64,000 nt of DNA from Methylomonas sp. MK1 (GCF_000365425.1 NZ_AQOV01000001.1:62001-126000); one strand, 5' to 3'; counted from the first letter of the stretch, positions 1 through 9,811 are shown. Made by a program: numbers and translations. Notes: generated by a model not told the origin, from the letters alone.

Positions 1-117
1 GAATCTGCCGAATTTGATTTTGCCTGTCCCGGTTTCATTAAGGTCGGCGACGGTGCCGTCGCCATACCAGTTACTGTGGATCACATCGCCGATTTGTATT
101 TTTTCGTAGGTTTTCAT
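1..117 (-). CDS. Hypothetical protein, N-terminal part only
   Basis: An open frame runs off the left edge; its ATG is the reverse complement of the CAT at 115-117. The 39 visible residues begin MKTYEKIQIGDVIHSNWYGD and continue without a stop. The N terminus looks like a short beta-rich domain (an IxxGDxI pattern followed by Gly/Asp turns), but I do not recognise a family. The 206 bases between it and the HD-GYP gene hold nothing I can name. It is reported because the frame is clean and codon use matches the neighbours; function unknown. Confidence 0.45.
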   Translation of the reverse strand, partial: MKTYEKIQIGDVIHSNWYGDGTVADLNETGTGKIKFGRF

Positions 118-323
118 GACGCGCCCCTGGTTATTTAATGACAAGGATTACGCAGCATAAAAAATGCCAAAACTATCGAATTAAACGGGGTTTGATGCAG
201 CGGATCGCCAAGCCTTGTAGGCTGTGGCCTGAGCACTGAAAACGTGATAGGGGCGGATACAGAAAAGCCGGGTTCCAACTGCAATCGTTACGGAAAATCG
301 TCACCGATACGATATTTAGTAGC

Positions 324-1304
324 TTATTGGCCCCACGCCGCTTTCAGCCGTAAGATTTCCGGCATTATCTCTATAAACAAGGCCAGCAGGCGTGGATCGA
401 AGTGACTGCCGGCCATGCTTTGCATCGATTTTAAAGTCTCTTCCAGCGGCCACGGTTCTTTGTAAGGACGTTTAGTGGTCAAGGCATCGAACACATCGGC
501 AATCGCCACGATTCTGGCCGACTCGGGAATCGTTTCGCCGGCCAAGCCCAGCGGGTAGCCGCTGCCGTCCCATTTTTCGTGATGATGGCGGGCAATTTCC
601 GCAGCCATTTTAAATACCGGATTGTCGCTTTTATTCAGGATGTCGTAGCCAATTTGCGAATGCGATTGCATGATGGGCCATTCCTCTTCGTTCAATGCTC
701 TCGCCGCCTTAAGAATGCCGTGCGGAATGCCGATTTTGCCCGTGTCGTGGGTGGGGGCGGCCAATTCCATCATCGCCACTTGCGATGGCGACCAGCCGGC
801 GGCGCGGGCCAATGCCGCCGAATAAGCCGCCATGCGCCAGATGTGGTCGCCTGTGTAAGGATCGTTATAGTGGCCGGCGTCACCGAGCATTTCGATAGCA
901 GCGCGGGCAAGTTGGTCCAATTCATCTACTCGTACCAGCGATAAATGGGTTTGCACCCGCCGCAGCACGATGGGGCCGGATACTGGTTTTTGAATGTAAT
1001 CAACCGCGCCGACATCGAAACCGCGCGCCTCGTTTTCCATTTCTCCCATCGCGGTAACGAAAATCACCGGGATTTTCGCGGTCAGCGGATCGGCTTTTAA
1101 CTGCGTACATACTTGGTAGCCGTCCATATTCGGCATCATGATGTCCAGCAGAATGATGTCAGGTTGATGTTCCCGGGCGGCCGCCAGGGCTTTTTCGCCG
1201 TTGATGGCAAACAGAAGTTGAAAACGGTCCTTGAGGATTTGCTGAAGCACTTTCAAATTGTTCGGTTCGTCGTCGACCAGCAATACTTTGTAGCTGTCTT
1301 TCAT
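324..1304 (-). CDS. Response regulator with HD-GYP output domain
   Basis: This 326-residue protein has an N-terminal receiver domain (about 5-120; acidic pair D11/D12, phospho-acceptor D54 in LLDIMMPNMDG, K107) joined to an HD-GYP domain (about 140-320). The HD motif is HDTGK at 186-190 and the GYP motif is HHEKWDGSGYP at 240-250. Such proteins (RpfG type) usually hydrolyse cyclic di-GMP when the receiver is phosphorylated; all expected metal-binding motifs are present, so activity is likely. It starts 3 bases after the stop of the upstream hybrid kinase gene, so the two are almost certainly co-transcribed and the kinase is the probable phosphate donor. Confidence 0.93.
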   Translation of the reverse strand: MKDSYKVLLVDDEPNNLKVLQQILKDRFQLLFAINGEKALAAAREHQPDIILLDIMMPNMDGYQVCTQLKADPLTAKIPVIFVTAMGEMENEARGFDVGAVDYIQKPVSGPIVLRRVQTHLSLVRVDELDQLARAAIEMLGDAGHYNDPYTGDHIWRMAAYSAALARAAGWSPSQVAMMELAAPTHDTGKIGIPHGILKAARALNEEEWPIMQSHSQIGYDILNKSDNPVFKMAAEIARHHHEKWDGSGYPLGLAGETIPESARIVAIADVFDALTTKRPYKEPWPLEETLKSMQSMAGSHFDPRLLALFIEIMPEILRLKAAWGQ

Positions 1305-1307
1305 GGC

Positions 1308-4300
1308 TTATTCCTTAAACGTGATCGCTAATTTATCCGCCAAGCGATTAACTTGGATTTTCGCGGCGTCGAAATCGAAACTATCCACTTCGAAGCGGAT
1401 GGCTTTCAGCTCGGTTTCGGCGAGAAACGCGCCAAGCCTTTGTAAAACCGGTTCGACGTAGTCAGGATTCAAACTGTCCAGTGCGGTGTTCAACTGCTGT
1501 AAAAGGCTGCCGACCTGTTCCGCGTCGAAGGCTGTTGCGGCGACCGCTGCCGGTTTGCTCGGCAGTTTTAGTTGGTGTATGGCTTCAACAGCGGCGTTTA
1601 GCGCGACGTCCAGCGTCTTGATCAATTCCTTGATGTTTTGCAGGTCGCCGGTTTTGAATTGCGCGTCAACCTCAGTGGCCAGGCCGGCGATAACCGGTAA
1701 GGCCAGATTGCCGGCCACGCCTTTTAAAGCATGGGCGATGCGCCGGACCGCTTCGAGATTCTCAGGGTGCTCTTGTAGATTGCGTAGTAATTTGGCGCCG
1801 TCCGCGCCATGTTGCTCGGCAAAATTTAATAAGGCATCGGCGTAAATCAATGGATCCAGCCAGGTGGTCAAGCCTTTTTCGTAATCCGCGACGCCGGCCA
1901 ACGGCGTGAAGTCCACGGCAACTTTCGGCGGTTCGGCGATGCTGAGGCCGGTATTGGCAATGCCTTGGCCTTTGGGCACCAGTCTTTCCATTTGCGTCAA
2001 TAAGTCATCGACATCGATAGGTTTGCCGACAATGGTGTCTATGCCGGCATCCAGCGATTCGCGGCGTTCATGGCTCAACACGCTGGCGGTCAGGGCCAGA
2101 ATCGGGATATGGCTGCCGCCGGGTTTTTCCAGTTCGCGAATTTGCCGGGTGGCGGCGATACCGTCCAGCACCGGCATTTGCAGGTCCATCAGAATCAAGT
2201 CGTAGTCGCCGCTTTGAAAGGCGTCCACCGCTTCCTGGCCGTTTTTAACCCAACTGACTTGATGGCCCTGCTGCTCCAGGCGCAAGCGCGCCAGCGTGGC
2301 GTTGGCTTCTATGTCCTCGGCCAGTAATACCTTGAAGCGGCGTGGGGAGAAATAAGCCACGTTATGCACAGAGCTGACATCGTACAGGCAGTTTTCCGCG
2401 CTGGCCGACTCCGGCATATGCACGGTGAAATGAAATACCGAGCCGACACCCGCCTGGCTTTCTACCCAAATCCGGCCGCCCATCATCTCGACAATTTGTT
2501 TGCTGATGGTGGTGCCCAGGCCGGTCCCGCCGAAACGGCGGCTGGTGGTGGCATCGGCTTGCGAGAAGGATTCGAAGATATGTTCGGTTTGTTCCGGGGT
2601 CATGCCGATGCCGGTGTCGCTAATGGCAAAATGCAACATTTCGACGCCTTCCGCGCGGGTGATGGTAACGCCTATGCTGCCGGTATCGGTGAACTTTACC
2701 GAGTTGCCGACCAGATTCAAAATCACCTGCCGCAAGCGGTTCGGGTCGCCGACGAAATGCGTGGGCAAGCCGGCTTCTATCGCCAAATCGATGCGCAAGC
2801 CTTTTTCGGCGGCGCGCAAACCCATGATTTGCAATGCCTCTTGCACCGCAAACGGCAGATTGAAACAGACCGACTCCAGCTCCACCTTACCGGCTTCTAT
2901 TTTGGAAAAGTCCAGAATGTCGTTAATCACGCTCAACAGATGCCGGCCGGAACTGAGGATGGTTTTTATATGGCCGCGCGTATCACCGGCCAGGTTTTGA
3001 TCTTGCAAGGCAACTTCGGCAAAGCCGATGACGGTATTCATCGGCGTGCGGATTTCGTGGCTCATGTTAGCCAGGAAATTGGCCTTGGCTTTGGCAGCCG
3101 CCTCGGCGGCTTCCTTGGCTAGTCTCAATTCCTGCTCGGCTTGTTTTTGCAGGCTGATGTCGGAAATAAAGCCGACGAATAGATGCCGGCCTTCGGAGAT
3201 AATGCCGTGACCAACCGCCAAATTGGCGGGAAAGCGGCTGCCGTCTTTGCGTTGGGCGATGACTTCCCGCTCGATGCCGAGGATTTTGGCCTGATGGGTC
3301 GCCAAGAAATGTTGAATGTAACTATCGTGCGCGGAGGCATCGGGTTCCGGCATCAGTAGCGAGACATTTTTACCGACGATTTCCGCACTGCTCCAGCCGA
3401 ACAGTTTTTCGGCGGCGGGATTGAACATCCGAATCAAACCGCTACTGTCGATGGAAATCACGCCATTGACTGCGGTTTGGACGATGGCTTTGACCTCCGT
3501 AGTCGCCATGGCCACCAGTTCTTCCAGATGCTCGCGGTACTTCAACAACTCGGCTTCCGCGGCCTTGCGTTCGGTGATGTCGGTGATGGAACCGACCATG
3601 CGCACCGGCCGGCCCTCAGCGTCGCGCAGCGCATCCCCTCGATCCAGCACCCAACGGTAGCTGCCGTCCTTGTGCCGCAAACGCAGTTCGGTGGTGTAAC
3701 GCTCGTTATGTTCCAAGTGTTTGCGAAACGCTTCACTGGCGCGGGCTTTGTCGTCCGGGTGAATTAATTCGAAGAAAATTGATTCCACGTTAGGCAATTC
3801 ACCGTCGGCATACCCGAGAATTTTGTTCCAGCGCGGCGATAAGTAGTATTCGTGATGCACAATGTCCCAGTCCCAGATGCCGTCGTTAACGGCCCGCTCG
3901 GCAAGCATATAGCGTTCCTCGCTGGTGCGCAGTGCCTGAGTGCGCTCGGCGATTTTCGCTTCCAGATTATGCTGGGCATCGGCCAGCGCATCGGTCATGT
4001 GATTGAAGGAACTGGCCAGTTCGGCGATTTCATCAAGACCGCTGACTGCGGCGCGCACCGACAAATCGCCGTCGCGGATGCGTCTGGCGGTGCTGGTCAG
4101 CCGTGAGATAGGCCGGACGATACGCCTGGCCAGGGCGTTGGCGATTATCGTCGTCAAGCCGACAAATACCAGCACGGTGATCAGCATCTGTTTTTCCAGG
4201 CGCTGAATCGGGGCCAGCGCCTCGGCCTGTTCGATATGCGCCATGATGCAACCGCCGCCGGTTTCCGGAATAGTGCGGAAACCATGAATAACCGCACGCT

Positions 4301-5018
4301 CACGGTAATCGCTGTCCATCATTTCCGCATTTTGCCGGGCCAGGCAGCTTTGCATCGCTTGCGCAGCGATGGGGTGGCTGTTGCCTTGTCGGCTGGCATA
4401 GCGCGGTTTGGTAACAAAAAAACCGCTGCTGTCGGCCAAGAAAGATTCGCCGGATTTACCCAGGTCGGGGTGAGCCGCAAAAATATTTTGAATCAGGCTA
4501 ACCGGATAGCTGACCAACAATTGCCAGGGCAGTTTGGCATCTTTGGCAATCACATAATAAAAACGTGGCTGTTCCTGAACAGGTTTGCTGAAGTCGGCCA
4601 GTTGTCCTGGTTGAAAATCGTTTAAATCGGCAAGTGCGACGGGTTGCTCGCCGACGCTGACCGTGCCGGAATGGGTGTCGCGGCGAAAAAAAACCGCGCC
4701 GGCGGCACCTTCGGTGAGTAAATAGTCGTTCAAGAAATTAGCGGCGCAGGCGCGATTCAATTGCTCCGCCGCCACGCATTTCATTAGCACTTCGGCCAGG
4801 AAGGCGTGGGCACGGGTGTCGGCACGTTCCAGTACCAGTTTGAGTTGTTCATGGCGGCTTTCCGCCACGCGGCTGACAATCTTAAAGCGATCCGTGCGGA
4901 TATTGTCGGTGGCAAACCGATAGGCCATGTAACCGACCGATAAAGTCGGTAACAGGATCAACAGCAACAGCAGAGCAATCAGGCGTTTTTGCAGCATGTT
5001 GGGCCTCAATGTTGGCAA
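1308..5018 (-). CDS. Membrane hybrid sensor histidine kinase (cache-HAMP-PAS-PAS-HK-REC-HPt)
   Basis: This 1236-residue hybrid kinase starts with a membrane anchor (about 11-33). A periplasmic sensing region, probably a cache fold, runs to a second membrane segment (about 275-295), followed by HAMP and two PAS domains. The HisKA box SHEIRTP carries H654 and is followed by the ATPase domain (DTGIGM, GGTGLG boxes). A receiver with acceptor D945 in LMDLQMP follows, and the protein ends in an HPt domain with H1096 in IAHALKG. All relay residues are intact, so a full His-Asp-His phosphorelay ending on the downstream HD-GYP regulator is likely. The periplasmic ligand cannot be read from the sequence. 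Confidence 0.93.
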   Translation of the reverse strand: MPTLRPNMLQKRLIALLLLLILLPTLSVGYMAYRFATDNIRTDRFKIVSRVAESRHEQLKLVLERADTRAHAFLAEVLMKCVAAEQLNRACAANFLNDYLLTEGAAGAVFFRRDTHSGTVSVGEQPVALADLNDFQPGQLADFSKPVQEQPRFYYVIAKDAKLPWQLLVSYPVSLIQNIFAAHPDLGKSGESFLADSSGFFVTKPRYASRQGNSHPIAAQAMQSCLARQNAEMMDSDYRERAVIHGFRTIPETGGGCIMAHIEQAEALAPIQRLEKQMLITVLVFVGLTTIIANALARRIVRPISRLTSTARRIRDGDLSVRAAVSGLDEIAELASSFNHMTDALADAQHNLEAKIAERTQALRTSEERYMLAERAVNDGIWDWDIVHHEYYLSPRWNKILGYADGELPNVESIFFELIHPDDKARASEAFRKHLEHNERYTTELRLRHKDGSYRWVLDRGDALRDAEGRPVRMVGSITDITERKAAEAELLKYREHLEELVAMATTEVKAIVQTAVNGVISIDSSGLIRMFNPAAEKLFGWSSAEIVGKNVSLLMPEPDASAHDSYIQHFLATHQAKILGIEREVIAQRKDGSRFPANLAVGHGIISEGRHLFVGFISDISLQKQAEQELRLAKEAAEAAAKAKANFLANMSHEIRTPMNTVIGFAEVALQDQNLAGDTRGHIKTILSSGRHLLSVINDILDFSKIEAGKVELESVCFNLPFAVQEALQIMGLRAAEKGLRIDLAIEAGLPTHFVGDPNRLRQVILNLVGNSVKFTDTGSIGVTITRAEGVEMLHFAISDTGIGMTPEQTEHIFESFSQADATTSRRFGGTGLGTTISKQIVEMMGGRIWVESQAGVGSVFHFTVHMPESASAENCLYDVSSVHNVAYFSPRRFKVLLAEDIEANATLARLRLEQQGHQVSWVKNGQEAVDAFQSGDYDLILMDLQMPVLDGIAATRQIRELEKPGGSHIPILALTASVLSHERRESLDAGIDTIVGKPIDVDDLLTQMERLVPKGQGIANTGLSIAEPPKVAVDFTPLAGVADYEKGLTTWLDPLIYADALLNFAEQHGADGAKLLRNLQEHPENLEAVRRIAHALKGVAGNLALPVIAGLATEVDAQFKTGDLQNIKELIKTLDVALNAAVEAIHQLKLPSKPAAVAATAFDAEQVGSLLQQLNTALDSLNPDYVEPVLQRLGAFLAETELKAIRFEVDSFDFDAAKIQVNRLADKLAITFKE

Positions 5019-5193
5019 GCAGGTCAGCCGACGTTATGCCATGGATGGTGGCGTTGCGGCAATACCTTACGCCAATCGACACCTTCATGAGGTTAAGATT
5101 CCTTGGGGCAGGGAATTGTCAAATGGCGGTGGTAGGGAAGTCTCGGAACCGAAGAGCCAATCTTGTGATTAACCCTAAGCTCAAACATCGTTT

Positions 5194-5345
5194 CCCCAAG
5201 GTGGTTGTCGTAAAAGCCAACACAGAACCCTCTATCTTCGGGAGAGGGCAGGGTGAGGGTATGCAGATCAATGCTGTATATCCCCCTCACCCCAACCCTC
5301 TCCCGCGAGGAGAGGGAGCTTTTACGACTGCCGATGCAGGTGGGA
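5194..5345. repeat. Inverted-repeat element, copy A
   Basis: The only structure in the 423-base gap between the kinase gene and the transglycosylase gene is a hairpin-rich element. Its arms carry gtcgtaaaagc (5207-5217) and gcttttacgac (5318-5328). The interior has a CCCTCTCCCG/AGGAGAGGG hairpin. The left arm (5194-5218) matches the reverse complement of the right arm of copy B near 9787-9811 at 24 of 25 positions, so the two are one interspersed family. No coding capacity; it looks like a miniature non-autonomous element. Confidence 0.7.
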
Positions 5346-5441
5346 GACCTCTTGCCTGGATTCGCTCGGTGGTCTACCGGCGCTCACTTTCGAGGAAATG
5401 ATAGCTTCAGGGAGTCTAAGAGTCAGGTGCAGCAGTTAAAC

Positions 5442-6380
5442 TTATTTGCGCAGTGCATTAAAAAAACTAAACTCGGGCGCGCCGCCGTCGTTCTCGAAAA
5501 ACACAAAACAATCGTTAAACCATTTTACAAAGCGGTCGGCATGCTCGGCGCTGCCGATGGGATATTGGCGCATTTTCCAGCGATTGCGGGCCGAGTCGTT
5601 ACGATAGATGCCGCCGGCGTTGTAAGCGCATGCCACTTTCGGCGGATCAAAGTGGGTTTGCTTCCATTGTCCGGCGATGTAGGCGGTGCCGGCCTGAATC
5701 GAATTGCTGGGGACTAATAGCCAGGCTTTGTCGATATCGTCTTTATTCAAGGCCGCTCGGGCGGTGGAAATCAAAGTCTGCATCAAACCCGGCGAAATTT
5801 TGTGTGGCGTACGCACTTCGTCGATAAAGCCAGGTTCTTCGCGCACCGCGTTTTGATTGCCGGACGATTCGGTGCAGATCGTGGCGATAATGAGTTCTAC
5901 AGGTACGTTTAACTCGGTAGACCAATGCGTCAACGCACTGCCGTATTGGCTCCAGATTTTGGCAACTGTTTTCGGCTCGCCGCCGCTACCTAGTGGCGCA
6001 TTGTCGTTACCTACCAATAAGCCGTGCACGGTTAATTGCCAGGGCACGCTGTCTTGATAGGCATGTTTGGCCTTTAATTCGTCGAGTAAATCTTTACCTA
6101 TAATCGTGCTGCCGGCGTCGTTGGCGGCAGGGCGTTGCGTATTCGGGAAGCTGTCGTCCTGGAACAAACTGCTCCAGGTTAACGGGCCGACAATGCCGTC
6201 GCTGTCCAAACCGCGACTGGTTTGAAATGCCACGACCGCTGCGGAGGTTTTGGCGCCGAATAATCCGTCGGGTTGGCCGACACCATTAATCTGCAAAGCT
6301 TTTAACCGCGTTTGTACTTCAAGAACATCGCGGCCGCGCAGCATAGGCAGTTGAAATTTAAGAGGGCGACTAAAGGCCAT
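5442..6380 (-). CDS. Lytic-transglycosylase-like protein with N-terminal peptidoglycan-binding domain
   Basis: The 312-residue product opens with a PG_binding_1 type domain (about 12-72; LEVQTRLKALQ, GxxGxxT, DGIVGPLT). After a linker comes an SLT-type transglycosylase domain (about 160-290). The candidate catalytic glutamate is in IIATICTESSGNQNA, followed by SPGLMQ and CAYNAGG, typical of the family. There is no signal peptide, unusual for a chromosomal transglycosylase and more like a phage endolysin or a secretion-system effector. AGGAG precedes the ATG. It is the last gene of a tight minus-strand group with the lipoprotein and membrane-protein genes upstream. Confidence 0.85.
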   Translation of the reverse strand: MAFSRPLKFQLPMLRGRDVLEVQTRLKALQINGVGQPDGLFGAKTSAAVVAFQTSRGLDSDGIVGPLTWSSLFQDDSFPNTQRPAANDAGSTIIGKDLLDELKAKHAYQDSVPWQLTVHGLLVGNDNAPLGSGGEPKTVAKIWSQYGSALTHWSTELNVPVELIIATICTESSGNQNAVREEPGFIDEVRTPHKISPGLMQTLISTARAALNKDDIDKAWLLVPSNSIQAGTAYIAGQWKQTHFDPPKVACAYNAGGIYRNDSARNRWKMRQYPIGSAEHADRFVKWFNDCFVFFENDGGAPEFSFFNALRK

Positions 6381-6404
6381 GACCGGCTCCTATCTGCTAA
6401 AGGC

Positions 6405-7073
6405 TTATGGGCAGCCGGGAATTGACGCTTTGATCCCGGCGATGTCGTTTAACAAGCGCCGATGATGGTCGGCGTAGCGGCTTTGGGCGGCCTGCGCGGC
6501 AGCTTGACTCTCATTTTGTTGCAATTGTTTCAGCGCTTGGCAACTGCCGGTGTCGTTGATTTGGAAACGAATCGCAGCCAGTTCGGCGTTATGTAGAAAA
6601 AAGGTGGCGGCCGGTTTTAAGTCGCCGGGGGCTTGCAGAAATTCGCGGGCACAACTGTGCAGCTTTTGATTGTAAGGTGTGGCGGCGGCTGTGCTGGTTT
6701 GTTCGCTACGCAGCAAACGCAGCGACTCGCACCAATTTTCGAAATACTGGGCGCGTTTGCCTACTACGGCCTCGGCATTGGCCCAATCGGTTGTCAGGTG
6801 AATGCCTTGCTCTAGTTGCTCGGCGGCGCATTGGTAGTTTTTGACGCTGTCGGTGTTTTGTTTGGCCAGTCGGTAACAGGCATCGCCTTTTAGCAAATGC
6901 AGCTGATTGCAGGCCTCGTCGTCGACTTTGCAATCGACTTCCGCTGCGGCGATTTCCTGCCAATTGTTTTCAGCGGCGGCTTCCTTAAAGTTTTTCAATT
7001 GCCGGGTCGCGCAGCCGGAGACTAACAAAACTGCTATTAACAGGGGCATGATGAATTTAAGATTCCGCTTCAT
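6405..7073 (-). CDS. Putative lipoprotein of unknown function
   Basis: This 222-residue protein begins with a lipoprotein signal (MKRNLKFIMPLLIAVLLVSGC) whose lipobox LVSGC would acylate Cys21. The mature part is rich in Ala, Gln and paired Cys (DCKVDDEACNQ, CYRLAKQ, CAAEQLEQG) and looks helical, like a short TPR-type array, though I cannot assign repeats with certainty. Its start overlaps the stop of the upstream membrane-protein gene by 4 bases (7070-7073), indicating translational coupling. It lies 24 bases before the transglycosylase gene. Function unknown; the context suggests a cell-envelope role. Confidence 0.75.
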   Translation of the reverse strand: MKRNLKFIMPLLIAVLLVSGCATRQLKNFKEAAAENNWQEIAAAEVDCKVDDEACNQLHLLKGDACYRLAKQNTDSVKNYQCAAEQLEQGIHLTTDWANAEAVVGKRAQYFENWCESLRLLRSEQTSTAAATPYNQKLHSCAREFLQAPGDLKPAATFFLHNAELAAIRFQINDTGSCQALKQLQQNESQAAAQAAQSRYADHHRRLLNDIAGIKASIPGCP

Positions 7074-8416
7074 GACGCTTGGCCCTCCAGAATTTTGGTG
7101 ATCATGCCGGCGACCGGTTTGTCTTCGGCTTGCAGCTTCTCGGTCACCACGATCAAGCTATCAAGGTCTTTCAATGCGTCCGGGTTTTGATGCAATTTGT
7201 CCACGGCTTGTAACACCGATTCGTAACCGCCGGTGTTACCGAACATGGCCGGGTCGCGGGCCAAGATCAAGGATTTCAATTCCCGGTCGGCGGCGGTGCG
7301 ATGGAATTCGTCCAGGCCTTCTTCAAATTGTTCTAAGGTTTGAAAGCCGCCTAGCTCGGCGTATTTTTCGAACAAATCCGCCGAATTGGCGTTGCCGATG
7401 AAATCGTTGACGGCCTCTTTCAGAAACTTGGGATTTTCCATTTGCGCCTGGAACGCGTTACGAAATAACGGGCTTTGCCGCAGCAACATGAAGCCGGTGT
7501 TGTCGTCGACCGGCTCCAGCGTCAAACCGGCAGCCGGCGAGATCGGCATGTGTAAAATCCGGGCTTTCCATTTTTGGTAATAAATACCGGTCAATTTGAC
7601 GGTACCGGCCACTACCGCGGCGATCAATGCCGCTGGCGGCATAAAGGTGCCCAGGGTGGCACCGAAGGTTTTCACGGCGCTGCCGACGATGTCGGTTAAG
7701 GGACCGTCCTGATCGAGTGCGGTTTGCGTGTCGGTGACCGCGTGCAGTGCATCTTCGATCTTGCCTTTGCCCATCAGGCCTTTAGCGACATTCACGCCTT
7801 TTTCGACTTTGTTAGCCAGATCGACGTATTTGCCGCCGATGTCTTTGGGCAATAAACCGGCCACGGTACGGGCCAAGTCGATGCCATTGCTGACGGTTTC
7901 CAGCATAGAACCGGTTTTGGATTGCTGTTGCTGGCTGACGGCTTCGTCGCGTTGGGTCGTGGCTTCGTGGGCTTGCTGCAATGCGGCGCTTTCGGAATCG
8001 CGATTTTGCCCGCGCGCGCCGAAATAAAAACCGATGATGGTGCCGAGGATACCGCCCAATACGTCCGGGAACTGGTTGTTGGGTAAGGCTAAAAACAGCA
8101 TAGAGGCGGTGACGATCAGCATGGCGATCACCCCGCGTATCGTGCCTTCCGGCAGACCTGCCGGGCTTTGAAAGAACAGCGCCAATTGTTTTTCGCGGGT
8201 GCAGGTTTCCAGAAAGGTTTTTTGCAGATGCCGCAGATACAGCAAAAAGGCGAGCACAACTATCGCCAAGATGCCCAGCGTAATTAAAAAATGAATGGAT
8301 AGGGCGATGGGTTTGTCTTCGCCGTTAACGGCCGCGGTTTGGGCGACAACGGAAAGCGGGAGCAGGCTCAGCCCGGCGTAAGCCAAGGCTTTAAGTCGAT
8401 ATGTCGGTTTGTGCAT
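7070..8416 (-). CDS. Membrane protein of unknown function
   Basis: The 448-residue protein has a cleavable-looking signal (about 1-26), a transmembrane helix near 40-62 (FLITLGILAIVVLAFLLYL) and a hydrophobic hairpin at about 95-135 ending in GTIIGFYFGARG. A Gln-rich probable coiled coil follows (about 140-170). The rest is a mostly soluble region with Gly/Ala-rich amphipathic stretches (VGSAVKTFGATLGTF, AALIAAVVAGTVKL) and a helical C terminus. No catalytic motif was recognised. It is translationally coupled to the lipoprotein gene behind it, so the two products probably work together at the inner membrane. Confidence 0.72.
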   Translation of the reverse strand: MHKPTYRLKALAYAGLSLLPLSVVAQTAAVNGEDKPIALSIHFLITLGILAIVVLAFLLYLRHLQKTFLETCTREKQLALFFQSPAGLPEGTIRGVIAMLIVTASMLFLALPNNQFPDVLGGILGTIIGFYFGARGQNRDSESAALQQAHEATTQRDEAVSQQQQSKTGSMLETVSNGIDLARTVAGLLPKDIGGKYVDLANKVEKGVNVAKGLMGKGKIEDALHAVTDTQTALDQDGPLTDIVGSAVKTFGATLGTFMPPAALIAAVVAGTVKLTGIYYQKWKARILHMPISPAAGLTLEPVDDNTGFMLLRQSPLFRNAFQAQMENPKFLKEAVNDFIGNANSADLFEKYAELGGFQTLEQFEEGLDEFHRTAADRELKSLILARDPAMFGNTGGYESVLQAVDKLHQNPDALKDLDSLIVVTEKLQAEDKPVAGMITKILEGQAS

Positions 8417-8562
8417 AAGTCCGCCTTTTTGGTAACGATCCGGTTGATCGATTAAGGTCTCTAGTTAGGCTTGCCGGGCGGATGATATACCCGGTCTATC
8501 TGGCGGTCTAGTAATCGATGTCTGCGACTCCGGACCGGTTTTTTCTGCCAATTTCGATTTTC

Positions 8563-9264
8563 TTATCCTACAGACTCGGTCTCGCATGACGGCTGTACCG
8601 GTTTGTTGATGCGAATAATCGGTGAAGTCCATATCGGGTGGCGGCGCTCCTGGCGGTAATAGGTTTCGTAAAGCGCTTGATAAACCAATTCAGACGCGGC
8701 CCACCTTTCCTTGCAAAAACTCGACAGCATTAATCCTGAAACGCCGCCGCACACCAACCCCAGTAACATCAACTTGTCGATAAACAATACCAAAGTAAAG
8801 ATCGCCAATATCAAGGTCAGGCTGCGCGCCAGTTTGGATTGAATTTGCAGGGCCTCCACCTTGGCGACCACCGGATTATCGTTATCCCTGAGTCTATCCA
8901 AGGCTTCATGATATTTACTAAGCAAGGGATCATTGGTAGATAACGCCAGATTTTGCGCGCGCCGGTACCAACTATCCGACTTCAGACGTTTGCGGTCTCG
9001 ATACAAATAATCGTAAGTGGTATTGAGTAAGTCGTGCGACAGGCGTTTGACGATGAGGGAAACTGCCAGCGTCAGTAGCAGAAAAATCAGCGCGCCCGTT
9101 GTGCTGGCGGCGAAAGGGTTGGGCAAATGCTGCAAGACAGGGTGAATCTGCTCTCGATAATTAAAAAACACTGCTACCAAAGTAGCGGACGGCAGAGCGA
9201 TGCCGACTTGTTCGACCGGGTCTGTGAATAGTTTGCCGATCAGCCTACTAAGCGGGTTTGACAT
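8563..9264 (-). CDS. Membrane protein of unknown function
   Basis: The frame is open further upstream, but the ATG at 9264 has a near-perfect Shine-Dalgarno (AGAAGGAGGGACAAA before ATG), giving 233 residues beginning MSNPLSRLIGKLF. There are two hydrophobic segments near the N terminus (around 20-35 and 50-70) and another pair around 150-190 (LILAIFTLVLFIDKLMLLGLVCGGVSGLML). A charged helical region lies between them (RDRKRLKSDSWYRRAQNLAL). I do not recognise a family. It lies 146 bases upstream of the signal-bearing membrane protein gene on the same strand and may be the first gene of that operon. Confidence 0.65.
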   Translation of the reverse strand: MSNPLSRLIGKLFTDPVEQVGIALPSATLVAVFFNYREQIHPVLQHLPNPFAASTTGALIFLLLTLAVSLIVKRLSHDLLNTTYDYLYRDRKRLKSDSWYRRAQNLALSTNDPLLSKYHEALDRLRDNDNPVVAKVEALQIQSKLARSLTLILAIFTLVLFIDKLMLLGLVCGGVSGLMLSSFCKERWAASELVYQALYETYYRQERRHPIWTSPIIRINKPVQPSCETESVG

Positions 9265-9534
9265 TTTGTCCCTCCTTCTAAGTTGGGAAAAATGAGTTGC
9301 GGGACGCCGTGCGCCCGGGTTGCTTTGACCGTTGGTCATTAAATAGCAAACGCGACGAAACAGCAACTCAATTGATGAGGTGATTATGCCGAAATTCGGT
9401 TGTGTAGAGATGTACGGAAATACCAAAGGTTTGGATGCATTTTTCACTTTCCGATCAGTAAAAAATAATTGGAATTAGTAGGCCTGACCTTAAATTCATT
9501 TTGGGAATGCTTCATTATCACCGCGATCTAAATT

Positions 9535-9608
9535 CTCGTCGCTCCCGCGAAAGCGGGAGCCCAGGGAGAGTTAAAAAACTAGATTTCCGCATACCCAGGA
9601 ATGACGAG
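9535..9608. repeat. Hairpin repeat with GAAA loop
   Basis: A perfect 8-base stem GCTCCCGC/GCGGGAGC encloses a GAAA tetraloop at 9541-9560. Outer arms ctcgtc (9535-9540) and gacgag (9603-9608) close a larger element. A related sequence (cattcccgcgaaagcggcaat) occurs at 11824-11844 after ftsH, so this is an interspersed repeat. Confidence 0.6.
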
Positions 9609-9708
9609 TTTTAAAAACGATTTCGGCTGGATACATTTGATTACCCGATAAAATCAGGTAAAACTGGAGTACAGTAAACGAATAAAGGTTCCTCAAACAT
9701 CGAGTTAT

Positions 9709-9811
9709 CCCCACCCTTGGAAGGCATCGTAAAAGTCGAAGCAATTCCCTCTCCTTTATGCCTCGCGCGGGTACGCGAGGAGAGGGGGCTTTTACGACAA
9801 CCTCCTTGGGG
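9709..9811. repeat. Inverted-repeat element, copy B
   Basis: The right arm (gcttttacgac at 9788-9798, then aacctccttgggg) is almost identical to the reverse complement of the left arm of copy A. The left arm is more diverged (catcgtaaaag at 9725-9735). The interior again carries CCCTCTCC and a cgcgaggagaggg segment. It sits 57 bases upstream of the ftsH start and could form a strong hairpin in a transcript entering that gene. Confidence 0.65.

Noticed and set aside
2364..3122. Long open frame on the plus strand inside the hybrid kinase gene
   Set aside because: It is opposite to a gene with complete kinase motifs; its translation has no domain and no ribosome-binding site.
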